Shown here one piece after another: positions 59,101 to 64,000 of a DNA stretch of 64,000 nucleotides. Under the pieces are notes generated by a model, which saw nothing but the letters and a program-made list of their open reading frames with translations, was not told the origin of the DNA and searched no databases. Origin of the DNA: Planctomycetota bacterium (GTDB lineage: Bacteria; Planctomycetota; Phycisphaerae; Tepidisphaerales; Tepidisphaeraceae); the NCBI GenBank assembly GCA_039182125.1, contig JBCDCH010000001.1, positions 1 through 64,000 of the forward strand. The letters run 5' to 3'. A program made the translations under genes and the position numbers. Position 1 is the first letter of the stretch. Each line of letters begins with the position of its first letter.

Positions 59101-62100
59101 GTTACCTCGACGCGGTAGTACACGAACCGTCCCCCCTGAACGGTCGTGTCCACCGGCACGTCAAGCGTGAGTTGTGGGATGGTGATTTCGAACGCGTCCA
59201 TCGTTGCCGACGCGTTGTTGTCCTCATTGGTTTCGACGATGAAGTTGAGGATGTCGGAGCGGACGATGACGTAGTAGTCGCCGGTCGGCAGGCCCGGCAG
59301 CGGCGCGGTCGCGGTGCGGGTGTACGTCTCGCCATCGGCGACGGGGCCGGTGACGCGGACCTCGGAGAAGAGCGGATCGTTGATGTCCCAGACCGGGTCG
59401 GCCGAGATGTAGAGCGAATCGGTCCAGCTGCCGATGATCTCGGCCGGGCCGCTGTTGGTCACGGAGTAGGTGATCGACGCGTCCTGCCCCGCGAAAGCGT
59501 CGACCGGCAACGGGATCAGGCCCGCGACGAGATCGACCGGCGGCGCGAGCTCGATATCGATGCCGTCGGGATCGGCGGCGGTGTTGTTCAGCTCGCCGTT
59601 GCGCTCGGGGATGTAGCCGCCCGAGTCGACCCGGGCGACGATAAACCAGTTGCCCGTCACGCCGGCCGGAAGACGCACGCTCGTGTTCAACGGCAACTCG
59701 GATTGAGCGTCGAGGTCGCCCACGAGCACGCTCTTGAGCGTTTGGTCGCCGGAGTCGAACGACGTGTCGGCGGACAGGTAGAACGTGGTGAAAAAGTTGC
59801 GGCCGGTGGTGAGATCGCCGTCGTTGCGGACGGTGAAGTCGATGTCGATGTCGCGGCCGGAGAAACCCGTGTCGGCCGCGTCGATGCTCGTGATGATCAG
59901 ATCCGGCGTCGGGCCGGGCGTGATGGTGATCGGCTGTACCGTGATGTTGTCGACCTCGCCGGCGACCCCTTCGGGCACGCGCTGGAACGAGTCGGTCACG
60001 ACGATCACGAAGTAGTCGCCCGGCACTTGCTCGGTGAACGAGATGCCACCGGTGTAGCTCTCGCCGGCATCAAGGATGTCGTAGTTGCGGTAGATGCCGA
60101 TCCGCGGATCGCGTGGATCGAAGATCGAATCCGTCGAGAGGTAGACCGACTCTTCCCAGTAGTCTGTCTCAGTCGGGCCCCCGCCTTGGTTGGTCGTCGT
60201 CCAGGTGACGGTGATCGGGCTGCCGCTGACGGTCGGGGTTTGCGGGGCGATGTCGCTGACGACAAGGTTGGGCAAGTTCTCGGTGACGGCGACCGGCACG
60301 ACGATGTCGTTGTCGACCTCGTCCTCTCCCTCGAAGACCCGGTTGTTGTGATCGGTCCGTAGGATGAGGAAGTAGTCGCCGGGATCGGTGCCTTGCGGGA
60401 CGGCGGCGAACAGTGACGCGTCGTACGACTCGCCCGCGTCGAGAATCTCGTCGCGCAGGACTCTGCCAAGGTACAGATCCCCAAAGCCGAACGTCTCGTC
60501 GGTCGACAGGTAAAGCCGGTCTTCCCATTGGCCTGTGCGCGTGTCGCCGATGCCTTCGTTGACGACGCTGTAGTCGACGAGGATCGGCTCGCCGGTCACG
60601 AGGGTCGACGGCAGGTTGTTCGACGTGATTCGCAGGTCCGGCAGTTCCTCGGCGACATCGACCGATGACGCGATGAGGTTGTTGTCGCGGTCGAGCTCGA
60701 AAACGCGGACAAGGTAGTCGGTGCGGAGAATCAGGAACTGCGTGCCGCTCGCGTCGACAGGCACAGTGAAGCCGATGGTCGTGTCGTAGCCCTCGCCGGG
60801 TTGGAGCACGCCGTTGTAGTTTCGCGTGCCGATGCGTTGATCAGTACCGTCGAGGATGTCGTCGTCGGAGATGTAGACGGCGTCGGTCCAGCTACCGCGA
60901 TCGGTCGCGGTCGAGCCGAGGTTGTCGACGCGGAACGTCATCGCCGCCGGCTTGCCCGAGACAAGCTCGGTCGGCACCGATACGGGCGTCGCCACCAAGT
61001 CCGGCGGCGGCGTGAGCAACACGCTGACCGCCTCGGAGGCGAGGTTGTTGTTCTCGAACGGACCCTCGAAGACTTGGTTGATGGCATCGGCTTCGAAGAG
61101 GAAGAAGAACTCACCGCTCAGACCGACCGGGATCGTGACGAACTGCTCGTAAACCACCGACCCGTTGGCCGCGATGCCGGGGCTGGAGAAGGTTTGCAAC
61201 AGCGTGTCGCCGCCGCGTTGATCGTCGTTGCTGAGCCAGATGCGGTTGTTGAAGCCGCCACTGGGCGTTTGGCCGATGTTGTCGACACGGAACGTGACGA
61301 GCACGGGCTGCCCGCTGAAGGCGTTGTTGGGCGAGTTGCTGAACCCGACCGTGAGGTCCGGCGGCGGCGTGAGTTGGACGTCGATCGTCTGGCTGGCCGC
61401 GTCGTTGTTGTCTTCGAGGCCGACCTCGCGGACGTTGTTGTTGCCGTCGGCGCGGACGACGAACTGGTAGTTGCCCGCGAACTCGATCGGGATCGTGACA
61501 TCAAGGCTGTTGGCGTAGCTCTCACCGGGTCGCAGGAATGCGGCGTTGCGTGCCCGGCCGAGATACTGGTCGCCGGTGTTGATCTCATCGTCGAGTGAAA
61601 GGTAGACGTGGTCGTACCAGACGCTCGCGTTGGTGTCGGCCGTTCCTTGGTTGGTCACGGTCCAGGTGACCGTCGTCGTCTCACCGCTGAACATGCTGTC
61701 GGGCCCGTCGACGTTCGACGTCACCAGGTCCGGCTGCGGTGCGAGGCTGATGTCGATCGGCAAGTTGGAGACGGCGGCGTTGTTCGCTTCACCACCGACT
61801 TCGACGACCTGGTTGAACACGTCGCTTTGCACGACAATGAAGCGATCCTCGTCGAGATCGACCGGGAGCGTGATGTCGACCGTTCGCAGGACCGACGAGC
61901 CCGCCGGAATGGTGCCGGTGAAACTGAAGTCACCGATGAAGCTGTCGCTTCCGATCGTGTCGTCGCTGCTGAGGTAGAGCCGGTCGGAATAGGTTCCGTT
62001 GAAGTCGGCCGTACCGTCGTTGGTGATGGTCCAGGTGATGACGATCGTCTCACCCGAGAGTGCGGTCGTCGGGCCTTGGATATTGCTTGGGATCAGGTCG

Positions 62101-64000
62101 ACTTGCGGGGCGAGCGTGACGGTCGTTGGCGTCGACGTAATCCCGGCGTTGTCTGTCTCGTTCAGGTATTCTTCGACGACGTCGCCGATGTCGGTGCTGA
62201 CGACAAACCAACGCTCGCCATCGGCATCGAGCGGTACATCAACCGTCGCGGTGCGGCTGATCGACTGGCCCGCGAGGAGTGTGCCGGTGAACGGAACGTC
62301 TTTGAGGAACTGATCGCCGCCGATGGTGTCGTCTGTGCTGATGAACAGGCGTTCGTTGAACGTGCCGGTGAAGTCCTGATCGCCCGCGTTGGTCAAAGTC
62401 CAGGTGACGTTCACCGTCTCACCCGACGACGCCGCGGCGGGCGCGGTGACGTTGGTCGCGGTCAGGTTCGGCAGCGCGGGTGCCTCGACCGTGATCGGGC
62501 CGATCGTGACGATGTTGTCGGCTTCGTTGGCTTCGGTGATTTGTCCGTTGGTGTCCGCGACGACGTGCAGGTAGTACGTGCCGGGCGGTCGATTGGTGTC
62601 GAGGCCGAGCGTGATCTGTGGCGTTCGGTTGTACGTCGCGCCGTCGGCGAGCGGGATCACGTCCGCGGTTCGCTCGAAGTAGATCGACTCGGCCGTGCCG
62701 TCGAGGATCGGCGAAGTGGAGATGAGGATGCGATCAGCCCACTGCGCGGTTGCCGGGTCGGTGCCGACGTTTTCGACGGTGAAGTCCACGACGAATGGGA
62801 CGGTCATCGTGACCGTCGGCGGCGCGGTCGCGGCCGCGACAGCCAGATCCGGATTCGCGAGTGTGATAACGGCCACTACGTTGTCGTCACCGACCTCGCC
62901 GGGCGTGCCGTCCTGGTCTTGGTCGATTGCGGTGCCGAGCGTGTTCTGGATGGTCGGGCGGAAGGTGAACGTGTAGTCGCCGTTGACGGTCTGATCCGCG
63001 AAGCGGAGCACGATCGAGCCGTCGACGACCTCGATGCCGTTGAACGAGTCAATCTGATCGAGCAGGTCGACGCCGCCGGGACCGGTGAAGGCGATGAGAT
63101 CGTCGAGCGTGACACTGGCCGGATCGATCGGGAAGTCAAAGTTGAACCGGGCTTCCGAAAACGGTGCGGCGGCCTGTGCGGGCGTGGAATCGACGTAGAC
63201 CGGGCCACCGGGGTTGACCACGAAGATGCCGGCGAACGCCGCATTCGCATTGCCGTAAACGTCGGTGACCGCGCCGGCGGCAAGGGTGTATGCGTAGTCG
63301 AAGTTGCCGCCCGGGCTGTCGAGCGTGTAGCGGACGGTGTACGCGTCGATCATCTCGACCGCGTTGACGGTCGTTTCGTTGTCGACGCTCAGTGCCGCCG
63401 CGGCGTTGGCACCGAGTTGGACCGGCTCATCGAAGCGGAACAGCAGTTCGGCGACGCCCCCCGCGAGGCCGCCGTCGGCGGGTGTGGCTTCGACGATCGT
63501 CGGCGGGATGTCGTCGGCGCTGTTGCCGGTGATGGTGAGCGTGAGCAGGCCCCCGCCGCTGTTGCGGTTGACGCGGATGTTGTGATAGCCGGTTTCGGTG
63601 GCGGTGAACGTGAGCCGCGCGTTGACAGCTTCGCCCGAGTCGCCGTCGGCACCGAGCGAAACGCCGCTCGGACTCGATACCTGGATGCTGGGATTGAGAT
63701 CGTTGCCCTCGGGCATGAACGGCGTGCCGGTCTCGACGGTCACGACATCGCCGGCTTTGGCGAAGAAGCGGTAGTTCACGAACGCGCTGAACGCGCGGAG
63801 ATCGTCGATGGACTTGCCCGACGGGCCGATGATGCTCGCGGGGTTGAACGCATGGCCGCGGACGGTCGCGTCCTTGCCGACGGTCAGCACATACCCGCCC
63901 GCGCCGACGACGCGGGCATACACCTCGCCGTCTTGGTCAGGGACATAGGTGGCGATGCGTTCGTTGGGGAAGCTGGTTTGTTCGGAGCCGGGTTGGTCGG
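53139..64000 (-). CDS. giant CARDB / carboxypeptidase-regulatory / dockerin-like surface protein (5' end beyond window)
   Basis: At least 3620 residues; the frame is open to base 64000, so the N-terminus is missing. Visible order from the edge: a PPC/Ig-like region (to ~62860); ten CARDB repeats (62860-59165); a PPC-like domain (~59165-58770); a long stretch of carboxypeptidase-regulatory-like Ig folds (~58000-55800); an Ala-rich hydrophobic helical segment (~55480-55250); helices to ~54800; a SFDPNDILGPEGYG domain (~54790); an Ig-type domain; a FYN-type module (~53935-53470); and a dockerin-like Ca2+ loop (FDRDGDVDAGDAIIVRNNLS, ~53380-53310). The end is Gly/Asp-rich. This is probably an exported adhesin or scaffold. 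Confidence 0.9.
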   Translation of the reverse strand, partial: DQPGSEQTSFPNERIATYVPDQDGEVYARVVGAGGYVLTVGKDATVRGHAFNPASIIGPSGKSIDDLRAFSAFVNYRFFAKAGDVVTVETGTPFMPEGNDLNPSIQVSSPSGVSLGADGDSGEAVNARLTFTATETGYHNIRVNRNSGGGLLTLTITGNSADDIPPTIVEATPADGGLAGGVAELLFRFDEPVQLGANAAAALSVDNETTVNAVEMIDAYTVRYTLDSPGGNFDYAYTLAAGAVTDVYGNANAAFAGIFVVNPGGPVYVDSTPAQAAAPFSEARFNFDFPIDPASVTLDDLIAFTGPGGVDLLDQIDSFNGIEVVDGSIVLRFADQTVNGDYTFTFRPTIQNTLGTAIDQDQDGTPGEVGDDNVVAVITLANPDLAVAAATAPPTVTMTVPFVVDFTVENVGTDPATAQWADRILISTSPILDGTAESIYFERTADVIPLADGATYNRTPQITLGLDTNRPPGTYYLHVVADTNGQITEANEADNIVTIGPITVEAPALPNLTATNVTAPAAASSGETVNVTWTLTNAGDQDFTGTFNERLFISTDDTIGGDQFLKDVPFTGTLLAGQSISRTATVDVPLDADGERWFVVSTDIGDVVEEYLNETDNAGITSTPTTVTLAPQVDLIPSNIQGPTTALSGETIVITWTITNDGTADFNGTYSDRLYLSSDDTIGSDSFIGDFSFTGTIPAGSSVLRTVDITLPVDLDEDRFIVVQSDVFNQVVEVGGEANNAAVSNLPIDISLAPQPDLVTSNVDGPDSMFSGETTTVTWTVTNQGTADTNASVWYDHVYLSLDDEINTGDQYLGRARNAAFLRPGESYANSLDVTIPIEFAGNYQFVVRADGNNNVREVGLEDNNDAASQTIDVQLTPPPDLTVGFSNSPNNAFSGQPVLVTFRVDNIGQTPSGGFNNRIWLSNDDQRGGDTLLQTFSSPGIAANGSVVYEQFVTIPVGLSGEFFFLFEADAINQVFEGPFENNNLASEAVSVLLTPPPDLVATPVSVPTELVSGKPAAMTFRVDNLGSTATDRGSWTDAVYISDDDILDGTDQRIGTRNYNGVLQPGEGYDTTIGFTVPVDASGTQFLILRTDYLVRVFELDRDNNLIASSVDVAEELPDLRITSNNLPSTLVTGEPILVDYSVVNEGIGDTRTGQWEDRLYLSTDETFGFGDLYLGRVLRDEILDAGESYDASLFAAVPQGTDPGDYFLILRTDHNNRVFEGEDEVDNDIVVPVAVTENLPNLVVSDIAPQTPTVSGSPITVTWTTTNQGGGPTETDYWEESVYLSTDSIFDPRDPRIGIYRNYDILDAGESYTGGISFTEQVPGDYFVIVVTDSFQRVPEGVAGEVDNITVQPITITPGPTPDLIITSIDAADTGFSGRDIDIDFTVRNDGDLTTGRNFFTTFYLSADTSFDSGDQTLKSVLVGDLDAQSELPLNTSVRLPAGVTGNWFIVARVDSGGYIPERNGELNNTAADPDGIDIELAPPVDLVAGLIPLPVDAFAGQDASITYSVTNSGPAEIIGSWTDSLYISADPVWDINDPLFSEVRVTGPVADGETYTRTATAPLPGLPTGDYYVIVRSDILNFIVETNEDNNASATMDAFEITIPQLTLDVPVDTTVQGGRFVYYRVEVTADQTLLVDLNATSGFGATELYVKYDSVASRNNFDFAYDRPLQRDQRVVVPNTQAGTYFVTAFVSETDFSPDNDLTITARLVPFGLLSENLGIGGNAGLRTVEIDGARFDRTVTATLVTGGTEIAAQSYFRVDDAKLYATFDLTGIEASSFGLRLDKASTGESDLTLDVFEVVDTLATDGAQFNGITPGSARPGAPTPLTMSWGNSSLNDVFAPVLQFSDIGIGYGFGGDSITRPRLTFVGLADSGPRGILPPGAASSIVLTSPGGLTDGTHDVSGFVLSEDPSVPIDYELVREDLRELQPTWSQDRFDQAFDRMIEVVGPDWGALLTAMSESANRLITNPQVAFVPELLELNLIAAYAELGRSIGGHVTADSFRVDIANRVVEARNIDTGERFLTTTYRDGRFHLLDVSEGTYRLTVTDGLPIADVEVQVGAEDAVAGIEIALQQSSEIRGTVFDGDGSPVQPEVTLLDGPPVSLRGDVDGTFRISGLEAGDYRLMVDADGLARRIIDVTVGGDGDIVLLNTTLEPESIIRGKVTIDGQPIGIAELLATVDVPGQPPIIGTTGGGIFLVEHLSAGTYDLTLKAEGSLAQTVSVTIGAAGEVDLGTIDLTLAASASGTVDLVDLPDVQQITVQLFRDGEPFAQQTIGVDDEFNFGDLEAGDYDLRVIDGQGVATPVPFSLAEGEQRSNFDLDVFPGGNISGQVTLNGFGVGGIAVSVTEIDGEFAFTRRTNANGSYDVGGLPVGDYVVVPVVGDVGSTAINIPSLNTEREIDFAITSEATIGGMLLGANNAPAGEAIVQLRRANDEVVIATTQTNAAGVWSFAILEPGDFVVSATAGGQTFGPTPVTVNSGDDLDLSLTAGSASLSVQTANVTGGGGARVLLMAVIDGRLDILDGQFVPEGATATFNGLGPGTYQIDTFYADGREDSETVTITAAGGTVDADAAIITMLTGNIVDAAGDSLSAGVVTLTDPVGGAVVGTSVLRPDGSFSVVADPGTYDVTVTVEGVGSEAFDTLVLGGAPPQLILDTTTQRVTGRLIAGVNPVSGGAVRLLNADGVEVGSATVGTNGTFEIFAIDAPGSTMTLEVERLGYASDDIPVVLSGGVDAVGDVAVTAIAFGIDAPELLSLAEITVPSPDDGFLDSLSLANFSRASLGFPNLEISTFGDRFVLPSEAAVEANCPACLDELIFLNTLIELEQVIAQRAREANEAYERTAQDAFLVYVQRAAKLTGAVAAAYVGVAAALGVTATSAAATAATAAGAQGTGAVAVAGFLESAFFATGVLDAVVGLGQAVRGLVSPSTDVSVAQQKVNAANNSVGFLKGTFDTSVAALTKVIDSADDFYQTGFTNVGAASAVLGLLLDLKNIIFDDGIYNDMKDRLADVERDLRIAETAIWQLDQMRPRIENAHQRFKLCLQNNCDDQPDWDEVDRLRRWQARLARVESFDPNDILGPEGYGDSRFVTAEETLGYRIRFENEETATAPAQFIRIENPLDDSLDFRTFRLGGFGFNDVTVEVPEDVPFFQTRLDLTETKGFLVEVTAGIDIISGVAFWEFETLDPDTGQRPVDPTIGLLPINDGTGIGEGFVDYTVRSRTDTPTGTVIAAEASIIFDANAPILTPEWAITIDGDKPTSIASAPTNSETTTFNVAWAGSDPTGGSGLATYSVFVSVDGGPYEPWLLGTELTSAPYQGAAGRTYEFVTIAQDNASNREALPQIADATVVVAGSSVVGRHIFYNDSGFDGDAGPSVNDDAAIAPDKVALLPGGVATFANYTSYINGLNGIMIDIAGLPDGDDLSVDDFAFTVGNDNDPEAWTEATAPTSITVRRGAGEGGSDRVTLIWDNGAITKTWLEVTVRAMANTGLSAPDVFYFGNAPGETGNIATDAIVNAGDVILTRQNLSGFSSIGLDSNFDFDRDGDVDAGDAIIVRNNLSGFTPLRLINLSGESDGGRDSGGAKGTFGGVIGGRTPFGRTPLLSSGGNDDDQAGLIGRMGI
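59165..62860 (-). repeat. ten tandem CARDB repeats
   Basis: Ten ~120-residue units, each opening with a variant of (P/V)-(D/N)-L and then SGE-V-TWT-TN-G, for example PNLTATNVTAPAAASSGETV, VDLIPSNIQGPTTALSGETI and PDLVTSNVDGPDSMFSGETT. Most carry a strand like DRLYLSSDDTI in the middle and end with E-x-DN. CARDB domains are cell-adhesion-related Ig-like folds. The units have drifted, so the array is old. Confidence 0.88.

Overview
The window is GC-rich and has the gene content of a planctomycete, most likely a marine member of the Phycisphaerae. The evidence is giant surface proteins with an N-terminal LEPR-XLL-like motif, dockerin-like Ca2+ loops, small PEP-CTERM proteins, Cys-type sulfatases, phytanoyl-CoA-dioxygenase-family oxygenases and several AraC-type regulators beside glycan genes. 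No ribosomal marker is present, so the assignment rests on gene families alone.

Layout. Bases 1-8240 are mostly housekeeping: cysteine synthase, a GH5-like secreted hydrolase, a DUF1801 protein, a PHP phosphoesterase, a membrane-protein gene split by a frameshift, a DUF4190-like protein, an ECF sigma / anti-sigma / secreted coiled-coil operon and a YidD-like protein. Small REP-like palindromes lie between several of these genes. Bases 8240-8608 hold four tRNA-like genes on the minus strand with apparent anticodons GAA, GTA, CAG and GAG. The two Leu-type anticodons sit in class I (short variable arm) tRNAs, and the GTA gene seems to lack a D arm. Bases 8851-13450 carry a sulfatase, a TPR lipoprotein, an AraC regulator with a decayed copy of its own C-terminus next to it, a cupin gene and a soluble histidine kinase. 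Bases 13576-17056 are an envelope lipoprotein operon of the CsgG-like / COG3014-like / YcfL / LpoB type.

Bases 17069-32172 look like a carbohydrate-utilisation island. It holds two PhyH-family oxygenases, each divergent from an AraC regulator; a fucose-isomerase-like enzyme; two sugar isomerase/epimerase barrels; a Gfo/Idh/MocA oxidoreductase; a GH88 hydrolase, an SDR and a sulfatase in one operon; and a GH92-like mannosidase. The set fits breakdown of a sulfated, uronate-containing, possibly fucosylated algal glycan (inference). An orphan EboD-like cyclase and a secreted GH5-like protein follow.

Bases 36320-64000 are a surface-protein region: a 5129-residue LEPR/RTX/SdrD/dockerin-like protein, and a convergent CARDB-repeat/carboxypeptidase-regulatory/dockerin-like protein that runs off the right edge. 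Two small paralogous PEP-CTERM proteins lie close by, one ahead of the first giant and one just downstream of the second, and their ectodomains look cohesin-like. My main hypothesis is that this is a non-cellulosomal cohesin-dockerin surface-attachment module. The domain patterns are visible in the sequence; the interaction is inferred.
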